From an uncultured Pirellulaceae bacterium (GTDB lineage Bacteria > Planctomycetota > Planctomycetia > Pirellulales > Pirellulaceae): a stretch of DNA of 53,349 bases. Of the stretch, positions 45,474 to 53,349 are shown in pieces. The notes under the pieces were generated by a model. That model was not told the origin of the DNA. It did no database searches and saw only the letters and a list, made by a program, of their open reading frames with translations. Every line of letters starts with the position of its first letter. Position 1 is the first letter of the stretch. The translations under genes and the position numbers were made by a program. The stretch is taken from contig CALKCK010000031.1 in NCBI GenBank assembly GCA_938083195.1, positions 1 to 53,349 on the forward strand. Direction: 5' to 3'.

Positions 45474-46769
45474 TTAATGAACTTCGTGGTTCAATGCTTC
45501 GCCAAGCCGAGGATCTTTTAATGGCACGAGTGAACGATTTCCAGCGATCATGCAGAACATCGCGATGTAAACGGCAATCACGCCGACCATACAAGCGAGA
45601 TCAATCACGATTCCCATGCCAGTCAGGGTATAAAGGTTCGCTTCGGGATTCATTTGTGGCATGATTAGCCAGTAATGATCGACCCAGTGCATTGCTAAAA
45701 TAAAGATTGCTGAAAACGCCAGCATCTTGCGATTGCGGCGGAGTCCACGTCCCATCAAGAGGAAGAACGGGATGAACAGGTGACCAACTAACAACAAAAT
45801 TGAGAGCGTCATCCAGCCTGGTTGGTTGATTCGAAGGTTGTACCAGAACGTTTCTTCTGGAATGTTTGCGTACCAGATTAGCAAGAATTGGCTAAAGGCA
45901 ATGTAGCCCCAAAAGATCACGAAACCCTGCATCAGTTTGCCAAGGTCATGGTAATGGTCGATAGTGATTTCATCGGTGACCCGGCCCGTCTTTTGAAGCC
46001 AAAGGCCGGTCAAAAGGATTGTACAGAGAGCACTCAAGAAAGCTCCGGCAAAAAAGTAGACCGGAAACATCGTACTGAACCAGAGGGCGGAAAGTGACAT
46101 TTCCATATCAAACGAAGAGAACACTACCGTAACTGCAAACAGGATCATCAAAGGTGCGGAAAACGCTTGCATCCGAGAGGTCAGATTTTTGTCTCCCGAT
46201 TTATCCTGCTTCAACGAATTACTTAAAAAGAACCAAGCCATTCCGCCCCAGGCGAGGAAATAGGCAATGACACGAATCGTGAAAAAGTTCTGATTCAAAA
46301 ACTGGTACTTCATTTGTTCCAGAGGTGGTCGGTTGGCCACGTTTACAAACTCCGCCTTTTCAGCGGTCGTCAGATCGTGCATGGTCCAGCCTCCCTGGTT
46401 CCAGCTGTAGATCATATCGCTACCGCTTATGACCGTCGCCAGAATGGGAATGAACAAAATACCGAGTCCCAGCGCACACATCGCGTAGAGTTCAGCAACA
46501 CGTCGAACAGTGACGCTCCATCCGGCACGGGTGAGGTGCATGATCGTGACGAAAAACAGGCAACCTACAGAGATCGAAAGTACGAAACAAAAACTGGTCA
46601 GATAGGTGAACATGAATCGCTTCAAGCCCTCTTCGGAGCCCAAAGACAGCATGATCGCTACGCCGATTCCGATCGCACCAACGATCAACGCCACTGGAGC
46701 AGTTCGGAGGTGCCCACCGTTGAGTGTCGTGATCGGGGAAGTGATTTTTGCAGGTCTAGTTTCGTGCAT
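45474..46769 (-). CDS. actF: alternative complex III subunit ActF
   Basis: 431 residues, about ten membrane spans with no cofactor motif, as known for ActF, an integral subunit of the quinol:cytochrome c oxidoreductase. Segments such as FVLSISVGCLFFVTIMHLTR, GFVIFWGYIAFSQFLLIWYA and SILLLVGHLFIPFFLLMGRG match the NrfD-like four-helix pattern used by ActC and ActF to shape quinol and proton routes. ATG 46769, 86 bases after the actDE stop. Assignment rests on position plus topology. Confidence 0.88.
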   Translation of the reverse strand: MHETRPAKITSPITTLNGGHLRTAPVALIVGAIGIGVAIMLSLGSEEGLKRFMFTYLTSFCFVLSISVGCLFFVTIMHLTRAGWSVTVRRVAELYAMCALGLGILFIPILATVISGSDMIYSWNQGGWTMHDLTTAEKAEFVNVANRPPLEQMKYQFLNQNFFTIRVIAYFLAWGGMAWFFLSNSLKQDKSGDKNLTSRMQAFSAPLMILFAVTVVFSSFDMEMSLSALWFSTMFPVYFFAGAFLSALCTILLTGLWLQKTGRVTDEITIDHYHDLGKLMQGFVIFWGYIAFSQFLLIWYANIPEETFWYNLRINQPGWMTLSILLLVGHLFIPFFLLMGRGLRRNRKMLAFSAIFILAMHWVDHYWLIMPQMNPEANLYTLTGMGIVIDLACMVGVIAVYIAMFCMIAGNRSLVPLKDPRLGEALNHEVH

Positions 46770-46855
46770 TTCAGATCTTGTCTTGTTATTTTACTGAACA
46801 GCCAGAATAGGTTGGTAAAATCCGTTCAGGTTCGCCTGAGCGGAATCATCTAAAA

Positions 46856-48328
46856 TTAAGGCGTTGGTCGGGTTTTATCTTCTGGGGTAGTCGCGGTTGC
46901 GTTGGCGTCACTCGCTTCTGATTCGCCGCTTTTGTCTTCTTCGCTTACAGCAAGGACTGGCTTAATTCCAGTTTCTTGAAGTGCTTTCACGTAAGCAACG
47001 ATCGCCCAGCGGTCTGCGGTTGGAATTTGAGCTCCATACGGTCCCATCGTGCCTCGGCCTTTGGAGATCGTTTCAAAAATCCGACCGAGCGGGTTCTTTT
47101 CGGCGTTGCTAACGGTAGCGTCGTGCAATGATTTAGCGGAAGTCCACTGAGCTTTGCCGATTCCTGCCAATGCAATGGCGCGTTGATTAACAAGACCATC
47201 GCCATTGGCTGCATAGCCGTGGCAGGCAGCACAGTAAATGTTGAAACGAATCTGACCTCGCTGTACCAACGCTTCGTCGACGGTGATTTCTTTTGGAAAT
47301 TCAGTGACGTACATGCTGACGTCTTCTACTGGCGGTGCGGCCTCAGCCTCGTCTTGAGTTCCAAGTCCGGTGCGAACGGAACCTTGCGGAGTCGTCATTG
47401 AAACGGTTGGAACGTAGTCGCTCTTAATACCCTCGTATAGTTCTGTGTCGGCATCGAGTTGACCTCGGGCGACCGAACCGTCGACGGGTGCTCGCATGAC
47501 TCGTTCGTCAGCGAACAAGTAACGATCGTTCATCATAATTGGACTAAGAGTCTGGGTTTTCGATTTGTCTTGCCAGTCCATGTCGGGAACAACGTGAAGT
47601 CGCGGTGCCCGGCTGGTCATTCCCATTGCTCGGAAAATGGCTACCGGAGGAAGCAACAACAGAATTGCGCCCATCAAAGCGAATAATCGCAACCAGCTTG
47701 GTAAATTATTGTCGGTCAGATCTCGCCGACACTCATCGATGGAAACCGCGCCCCATTGGTTCAGTTGTGCTTCGGTTGAGCCACGATCGAACTGCTCATC
47801 AGCCTGCTCGATCATCAAGAAGAACTTGTCGTTGGTTGCTCGCTTGAATCGAGAAATCCGATGCAATGGATTTGAAAGCATCGGAAGTTTGTTTAAGAAC
47901 CACATTCCAAAAAACGTCGCAAACGCACTTGAGAGCACGATGACTTCAAAAGTCACTGGAATGTTTGCAGGAAGACTGAAGTACGGTTTACCTGAAATTT
48001 TGAAACGGTATCCGGGAAATACAGGTGATTCGTCAGTACTGAATTCACCCAATGATCCACCGTTGGTATACCACTGCATACCCAAACCAATGAATACCGC
48101 ACCGACAGCAATTCCGAGAACAATGAACGGAAGAATCGTTCGCTTGATTCCCAATGCTGGATCAATGCCATGCACCGGAAACGGTGAAAATGCATCGGTC
48201 TTGGTATACCCTGCTTGGCGGGCTTGGTCGCACGCCTGTACCAGCGAATCCGGGTCATCGAACTGGGCAACCAATCCGATTAGTTTGGAGTTTTCGTCGG
48301 TACTGCTGTTTGTGTTTTCTTCAGCCAT
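46856..48328 (-). CDS. fused alternative complex III subunits ActD and ActE
   Basis: 490 residues. Residues 1-190 are ActD (DUF3341): LIGLVAQFDDPDSLVQACDQ, AGYTKTDAFSPFPVHGID and two membrane spans (ILPFIVLGIAVGAVFIGLGM; VIVLSSAFATFFGMWFLNKL). A third span at about 218-240 (LRLFALMGAILLLLPPVAIF) leads into ActE: APRLHVVPDMDWQDKSKTQ, a long linker and a mono-heme cytochrome c with CAACH and a probable axial Met in GTMGPYG. ActD and ActE are separate proteins in the Rhodothermus and Flavobacterium complexes, so this is a gene fusion. The Thr/Ala/Glu-rich last 30 residues look disordered. Confidence 0.9.
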   Translation of the reverse strand: MAEENTNSSTDENSKLIGLVAQFDDPDSLVQACDQARQAGYTKTDAFSPFPVHGIDPALGIKRTILPFIVLGIAVGAVFIGLGMQWYTNGGSLGEFSTDESPVFPGYRFKISGKPYFSLPANIPVTFEVIVLSSAFATFFGMWFLNKLPMLSNPLHRISRFKRATNDKFFLMIEQADEQFDRGSTEAQLNQWGAVSIDECRRDLTDNNLPSWLRLFALMGAILLLLPPVAIFRAMGMTSRAPRLHVVPDMDWQDKSKTQTLSPIMMNDRYLFADERVMRAPVDGSVARGQLDADTELYEGIKSDYVPTVSMTTPQGSVRTGLGTQDEAEAAPPVEDVSMYVTEFPKEITVDEALVQRGQIRFNIYCAACHGYAANGDGLVNQRAIALAGIGKAQWTSAKSLHDATVSNAEKNPLGRIFETISKGRGTMGPYGAQIPTADRWAIVAYVKALQETGIKPVLAVSEEDKSGESEASDANATATTPEDKTRPTP

Positions 48329-48421
48329 TTTTCTTCAGTCTCTATTGTAGCTTTGTTAGCCAATGTCTCTTGTGTTTGCCGATGCCGAGGGATTCGAAGT
48401 TCGACAAGAACTCTTATTTAA

Positions 48422-49810
48422 TTAATGATCTTTTGGTCGCGGCATGATGCCCTTGACCTCTGCCATAGCGATCACCGGCAAGAACCGGCAGAACAGCGTG
48501 AATAGCGTAAAGAACAATCCAAAGCTTCCGACCAGCATTAAGATATCTACCCAGGTTGGATGGAAATAAGCCCAACTCGAGGGAACGAAATCTCGACACA
48601 AGGAGGTGATCGTAATCACGAATCGCTCAAACCACATTCCAATATTCACAAAGACGCAAATGATTACCATGAACCAAGGCGTTGTTCGGCACCACTTAAT
48701 CCAGAACACTTGCGGGATCATGACGTTGCAACTGACCATGATCCAATAGGCCCACCAGTAGTTTCCAAACGCTCGGTTGTAGAAAGCATAACTCTCGTAA
48801 GGAACACCTGAATACCAAGCGATAAAGAATTCAATTCCGTAGGCAGTACCTACCATCATGCCCGTGGCCATGATGATTTTGTTCATATTCTCAAGGTGTC
48901 GAATGGTGATTAGATTTTCTAGCCCATAAAGTTTCCGCACTGGAACGAGCAGAGTGACCACCATTGCAAATCCACTGAAAATCGCACCCGCGACAAAGTA
49001 AGGTGGGAAGATGGTTGTGTGCCAACCTGGAACTTGTGAGACCGCAAAGTCAAAACTAACGATCGTGTGAACACTCAAAACCAACGGCGTCGCTAAAGCG
49101 GCCAAGATCGTGTAGGCGATTTCGTAACGATGCCACGCCCGAGCCGAACCTGTCCAGCCAAGAGAGAGGAGTCCATAAACGAACTTGCCAATCTTTGTTG
49201 TGCAACGATCGCGGAAGGTAGCGATATCGGGCACCATTCCCATGTACCAGAACAAAATGGAAACGGTCGCGTAGGTCGAAACTGCAAACACGTCCCACAA
49301 AAGAGGACTTCGGAAGTTTGGCCACATGGCCAGGTGTTCTGTTGGAATTGGGAAAAGCCAGTAAAAGACCCATACCCGGCCAATGTGAACACCAGGGAAA
49401 AGTCCGGCGCAGACGACCGCAAAAATTGTCATCGCTTCGGCCGCTCGGTTAATACTCGTTCGCCAATTTTGACGGAACAAGAATAGAATCGCTGAAATCA
49501 ATGTTCCGGCGTGTCCGATACCAACCCAGAAAACGAAGTTGACGATCGGCCAACCCCAATAGGCAGGATTATTATTTCCCCAGACACCGACGCCATCCAT
49601 CAAGAGGTGCCCGACGCATCCACCGAGAACCATCAAAAGTGAGATGGCTGCTCCGAGGACAACGAACCAGATCTTTGGCGGTTTATCCGCTTCCCAGATT
49701 CCACAAACCTCATCCGTTACGCCAGCGTAATCAAGACCACCAAGAATCAGTGGAGATCTTTCATCCGCGTCATCATATGTATTGTCTAAAATTGGATTGA
49801 CCGTAGCCAT
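48422..49810 (-). CDS. actC: alternative complex III subunit ActC (NrfD family)
   Basis: About 462 residues from ATG 49810 (the frame extends one codon to a TTG). Ten membrane spans, with the quinol-site half being NrfD/PsrC-like ([60 protein letters not shown]). It binds menaquinol and passes electrons to the Fe-S clusters of ActB, encoded just upstream. The second half repeats the fold ([20 protein letters not shown]). The 70-base gap to actDE contains nothing notable. Confidence 0.93.
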   Translation of the reverse strand: MATVNPILDNTYDDADERSPLILGGLDYAGVTDEVCGIWEADKPPKIWFVVLGAAISLLMVLGGCVGHLLMDGVGVWGNNNPAYWGWPIVNFVFWVGIGHAGTLISAILFLFRQNWRTSINRAAEAMTIFAVVCAGLFPGVHIGRVWVFYWLFPIPTEHLAMWPNFRSPLLWDVFAVSTYATVSILFWYMGMVPDIATFRDRCTTKIGKFVYGLLSLGWTGSARAWHRYEIAYTILAALATPLVLSVHTIVSFDFAVSQVPGWHTTIFPPYFVAGAIFSGFAMVVTLLVPVRKLYGLENLITIRHLENMNKIIMATGMMVGTAYGIEFFIAWYSGVPYESYAFYNRAFGNYWWAYWIMVSCNVMIPQVFWIKWCRTTPWFMVIICVFVNIGMWFERFVITITSLCRDFVPSSWAYFHPTWVDILMLVGSFGLFFTLFTLFCRFLPVIAMAEVKGIMPRPKDH

Positions 49811-49946
49811 CAAATAAATCTCTTTGTGGATGTTTAAGTTTTTGTATCGTCTTCGCGATCTGAGCGGCGCCCGCTCAGATCTTTTCGTTTCCAGCCTTCT
49901 AAATCGGGCAATTTATGAACTGCCCGAACCGAAGAACTAGCGAACT

Positions 49947-52900
49947 CTAATCTTTTGTGTCAGTTTTTTGTTCACCTTCATCATGATCATGAGCGGCTTT
50001 GTCGTCGTGATCATTCTCATGTTTAGTGTCTGTGTCGTGGTCGTGATTTTCGTCATGGTCATGGTCGCCGTGGCCCCCATGCCCACCGTGTTGACCGACA
50101 GAATTCCGGTCGTCGATATCTCGCAGGGCTTCGTGTGGATTTCGTACACGTGCAAGGTACTGGGTTCGCGGCCGATTGTTCAATTCTTCAAGCATCGAGT
50201 AGGCACGTGGGTTGGCATGTGCTTTAGCGACTTCGCTTTCAAAATTGTGCAAATCACCAAATTTGATGGCCTGCGTTGGACAAGAGTCTTGGCAAGCAGT
50301 GGTAATTTCATTTGGACCAATCTTGCGATTTTCAACCTTGGCTTGAATCTTTCCCGCTTGAATCCGTTGAACGCAGTAGGTGCATTTCTCCATTACACCA
50401 CGACTGCGGATGGTGACTTCCGGGTTCATCATTAAGTTTTGCAGTTTCCGGTCGCCCTCTGGAACCTTGTCGGCACCAGGGTATTTGAGGAATGTTTCGG
50501 CATCACTGTAGTTGAAGAAATTGAATCGGCGTACTTTGTAAGGACAGTTGTTGCCACAGTATCGAGTTCCGATACAGCGGTTGTAAACCATGTCGTTAAG
50601 CCCCTCGCTGCTGTGGACTGTTGCGGCGACTGGGCAGACCGTTTCGCACGGAGCATTTTCACAGTGGTGACAAGCGACTGGTTGGTGGACAACCTGAATC
50701 TCATCCGGAATCGATTTAGTCTCGTCGTTGTCAGTAAGTCCATAGGAGTCTTTGATGTAGAGATTGTCGCCATAGTAGCGATCAATTCGCATCCAATGCA
50801 TTTCTCGGCCGCGCCAAACATCGTCTTTGCCAACGACCGGAATGTTGTTCTCAGCCTGACAAGCGACGACACATGAGTTACACCCAATGCACTTGTTGAG
50901 GTCGATGGACATTCCCCAGACGTTTTCGTAAGTCGTTGGGAGGCCTTCGGGATTTAGGTTTTCGTAATCAACACGAGAACCTGGAGTTAAGTCAAACAGT
51001 TCGTGATGCATATGGAATGCTTCAGGCCATTTGTGTTTTTGCCCCTCAGCCCACTTTTCCATCTCTGGAGTGTCGTCCACCGGTGGAGTTTGTTCGTCGA
51101 GGTCGTTCGTTGTGAAACTAACCTGATTCATAACCGGGAGTGCTCCCGATTTATCGGCTGCCGATTTCGTCTTTGGTGGGAGCTTATCGGTTTGAAGCGG
51201 GTACTGCTCCAAAAACTCCTGATAGCTGTCTAGACTGCCTTCACGGATCAGCCCGCTGCGGTCACTCTCTTTTTTGCTTGGGTCGCGGAACATTCTGGCT
51301 TGGATTTCGTCGCGGGCAGTCGCGTCAATTTCCCAAGGTTCCTGAACGATCGCTAAACGATAAAGTGTCGATGTTGAAACCACTGCTCCAGCATCGGCAG
51401 TCTGCACAAGCCAATGATTGTTCTCTGCAGATCGAATAGGATTCACGTCGACACCGACCGAATTAACGCCGCTGTCTAAGTTACCACCCACTCTTCCAGC
51501 CAGAGTCCGTCCATAACCGGTTTCGATTCCAATTGAACCGTCAGCCTGACCAGGTTGGATGACAACCGGGATGGCAATGTCTTTGCCATTTAAAATGACG
51601 GTCATCAGGGTTGCCTTAGATTTTGACGACATCCCGTGTTGATGCAGATTGTATTGCTTCGCTGTTCTTGGGCTAACCGATGCAACGTTGTCCCATGCTA
51701 CCTTGGTAAAAAAGTCTGGCAGTTCTTGTAGCCATGAACTATTCGCAAAGCATCCGTCGTATAACGAACTGCTTGGATTAAAGACAATTTCAAGGCCACT
51801 CTCTTTGTCCCAAAGCTCGGTCCACTGATCGTTTGAGGTGCATTTCCATTCTGATGGCGCACCCGTAATTTCGGCAGTAACCGTGGCTGCCATCTCAGAT
51901 GAAACGAAACCGTCGTGAACTGCTTTTTTCCAAGCAGTTTCGCTCATGGCGTTGGTTTTTCGAACAATTTCCTGACCATCGGTGACTTCTCTTCCCATCA
52001 ACATCGCCATGGTTTCAAGATCTGACTTGCCACCAAAAAGAGGATTGATAAAAGGTTGGCCAAGTAGAACCGAGCCGTTGTTCGCGTAACCGTCTTTCCA
52101 ACATGCTAACGGATGGGCGACCGCACTAATCCACTTACACTTAGCTCCGGTTTCGTTTCTGAAAGAAGTAATATGGAGAGTCTTTTCGACTTCGCTTAAC
52201 AAATTTCCAAGCTCTAGCCCGCGGGGAGCATCGAATACGGGGTTGCCACCGAGAATAACAACAGTCTTGAACTGGTCTTTCTTCAGTTCATCGACAAAGT
52301 TTTGAATCGCACTGATCGTAGAAGGTCGTTGCGGATCAGGCAGTTCGGTAAACGTAATTGTCTTTCCGTGGTTGCCAAGTTTGTCGTTCAAGCTGTGCAC
52401 TAATGCGTGGACTTTTGGTGACTGCTTTTCACCGGCGACGATGACACATTGGCCTTTGTGAAGCACAAGATCCGAGGCCATCGCTGCGATAACTTTTTTG
52501 CGGTAAGGCAGTGCAGGATCGACAGCGCCGTCCTCTACCTCGCCGATTTTTTCCGCCAATTGTGCCGCAAAGCCTTCGATGTCAGAACTTCGAACAGCGA
52601 TGCGGTGATCTGCCGCTGCACCAGTTGTTGTGAACTGACTTTCGACGACATACATCCGGCTCATTTTTTTACTGTCAGCGTCGCGGCCTTTGGCGAACTT
52701 GACGCTGTTGGCGACACCAGACCCGACCGTCGATAAAATGTCTGCGTCGAGCGAGACAATGATCTTGGCTTCGTCCAGCTTGTAATGAGCACGAAGAGGA
52801 CGGCCAAATGCCAGGTCGCTTCCTGCGCGGGTGTTGTCATCTGAGATTGGAGAGTAAGTGAACCACTGTCCACCTTTGGCGGTAAACTCGTCCTTTAACC

Positions 52901-53349
52901 GCAGCATACTTGGCGACGAAGTTGGATGGGCGAGGACAGCGACCGTGCTGGCATCGTTAAACTTACAGGCGTTTACCAATTCGTCAAAACTTGTCTCTGA
53001 TATTCCATCACCGCCAAGAGGTGCTCTTAGGCGATCCGGGTCGTAGAATTCGAGGATCCGTGCTTGAGTGAATGACGTCGAAGCGCCCGCGGAATCGGGA
53101 TGCTGCGGATTACCGTCAAGCTTGATTGGGCGTCCGTCAAAACTAGTCCCAAGAATTGGCTGAGAGATGCCTCCCAGTTCAGTCAGTGACGCGTATTTTA
53201 CCGGCACTCCGGGGATGCGGTGCTGAGGGCGAAACGCGAACGGCGCAATTTTCTCTTCTTCGTAACGACAGCCCGTTACTCCACCGAGTGCCAACGACGC
53301 ACCCATCAATTGTAACCACCGTCGACGGGAAAAACCGTCGGTGTGGTGC
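49947..53349 (-). CDS. actB: alternative complex III subunit ActB (molybdopterin-oxidoreductase-like/Fe-S), 5' end missing
   Basis: The frame is open to the right edge, so the true start lies beyond the window. The last visible codons give a twin-arginine signal ([20 protein letters not shown] then Cys). The first 750 residues form the molybdopterin-oxidoreductase-like B1 domain, which in known ACIII lacks the cofactor. The B2 domain has ferredoxin-type cysteine sets ([39 protein letters not shown] with CQDSCP) for four Fe-S clusters. The end is an unusual tail of about 50 residues rich in His, Asp and Gly. The signal suggests export by Tat, and the VTGC box would also fit lipid attachment. 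Confidence 0.93.
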   Translation of the reverse strand, partial: HHTDGFSRRRWLQLMGASLALGGVTGCRYEEEKIAPFAFRPQHRIPGVPVKYASLTELGGISQPILGTSFDGRPIKLDGNPQHPDSAGASTSFTQARILEFYDPDRLRAPLGGDGISETSFDELVNACKFNDASTVAVLAHPTSSPSMLRLKDEFTAKGGQWFTYSPISDDNTRAGSDLAFGRPLRAHYKLDEAKIIVSLDADILSTVGSGVANSVKFAKGRDADSKKMSRMYVVESQFTTTGAAADHRIAVRSSDIEGFAAQLAEKIGEVEDGAVDPALPYRKKVIAAMASDLVLHKGQCVIVAGEKQSPKVHALVHSLNDKLGNHGKTITFTELPDPQRPSTISAIQNFVDELKKDQFKTVVILGGNPVFDAPRGLELGNLLSEVEKTLHITSFRNETGAKCKWISAVAHPLACWKDGYANNGSVLLGQPFINPLFGGKSDLETMAMLMGREVTDGQEIVRKTNAMSETAWKKAVHDGFVSSEMAATVTAEITGAPSEWKCTSNDQWTELWDKESGLEIVFNPSSSLYDGCFANSSWLQELPDFFTKVAWDNVASVSPRTAKQYNLHQHGMSSKSKATLMTVILNGKDIAIPVVIQPGQADGSIGIETGYGRTLAGRVGGNLDSGVNSVGVDVNPIRSAENNHWLVQTADAGAVVSTSTLYRLAIVQEPWEIDATARDEIQARMFRDPSKKESDRSGLIREGSLDSYQEFLEQYPLQTDKLPPKTKSAADKSGALPVMNQVSFTTNDLDEQTPPVDDTPEMEKWAEGQKHKWPEAFHMHHELFDLTPGSRVDYENLNPEGLPTTYENVWGMSIDLNKCIGCNSCVVACQAENNIPVVGKDDVWRGREMHWMRIDRYYGDNLYIKDSYGLTDNDETKSIPDEIQVVHQPVACHHCENAPCETVCPVAATVHSSEGLNDMVYNRCIGTRYCGNNCPYKVRRFNFFNYSDAETFLKYPGADKVPEGDRKLQNLMMNPEVTIRSRGVMEKCTYCVQRIQAGKIQAKVENRKIGPNEITTACQDSCPTQAIKFGDLHNFESEVAKAHANPRAYSMLEELNNRPRTQYLARVRNPHEALRDIDDRNSVGQHGGHGGHGDHDHDENHDHDTDTKHENDHDDKAAHDHDEGEQKTDTKD

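Noticed and set aside
49968..50435. plus-strand hydrophobic frame (155 codons)
   Set aside because: It is the complement of the His/Asp-rich tail and Fe-S part of actB; the apparent membrane spans come from reversed GAT/CAT codons.

Overview
The window looks like a chromosomal segment of a planctomycete, most likely of the Pirellulales. No marker such as 16S rRNA is present, so this is inferred from gene content. The pointers are a secreted/membrane proteome with many proteins of unknown function, Ser/Thr kinases with zinc-ribbon, RDD and FHA modules, stand-alone sigma-54 activators, an alternative complex III fused operonically to an A2-type caa3 oxidase, GspE/PilB-like proteins with ruined ATPase motifs, and generally weak Shine-Dalgarno sequences. 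Base composition looks slightly below 50% GC by eye. I saw no rRNA, tRNA, CRISPR array, transposase or integrase, so this is ordinary core chromosome rather than an island.

Layout, left to right. 1-525: 3' part of a CcsA/HemX-like membrane protein (minus, runs off the left edge). 793-4533: two orphan sigma-54 activators on the minus strand with ribosomal protein L21 (rplU) between them and a strong terminator after rplU. 4669-5496: fabI (plus). 5533-10615: a minus-strand operon of pilT, two GspE/PilB paralogues that have lost the ATPase residues, and a CvpA-like protein. 11144-12245: prfB with a classical programmed +1 frameshift. 12246-14198: poorly characterised small genes, including a TPR protein and a small membrane protein preceded by a sigma-54-like promoter. 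14220-18504: glyA, a secreted metallopeptidase-like/lectin-like protein, an iron-type solute-binding lipoprotein and a small Cys-rich exported protein. 18807-23091: two divergent signalling genes, a kinase-RDD-pseudokinase-RDD protein and an FHA-pseudokinase. 23162-26574: miaB, fmt and def (tRNA modification and N-formyl-Met handling). A gene-poor stretch of about 0.9 kb follows, then folK. 28435-33543: a glycogen/alpha-glucan cluster (glgA, galT-like, GH57). 33582-38728: a CocE-type hydrolase, a LysM protein with a catalytically dead L,D-transpeptidase domain, a zinc-ribbon membrane protein and rarA.

38877-53349 is one long minus-strand respiratory operon, transcribed from right to left. It begins beyond the right edge and reads actB - actC - actDE (fusion) - actF - small membrane protein - sco - ctaC (subunit II with heme c) - ctaD (A2-type subunit I) - ctaE (subunit III with a His-rich insert) - subunit IV - a second subunit III. 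Together these genes encode a quinol:cytochrome c oxidoreductase (alternative complex III) feeding an aa3/caa3 oxygen reductase.

A recurring theme is pseudoenzymes: two GspE-like ATPases, two kinase-like domains and one YkuD-like transpeptidase all keep the fold signature but lack catalytic residues. The pilT-pseudoATPase-cvpA operon is the best candidate for an undescribed system.
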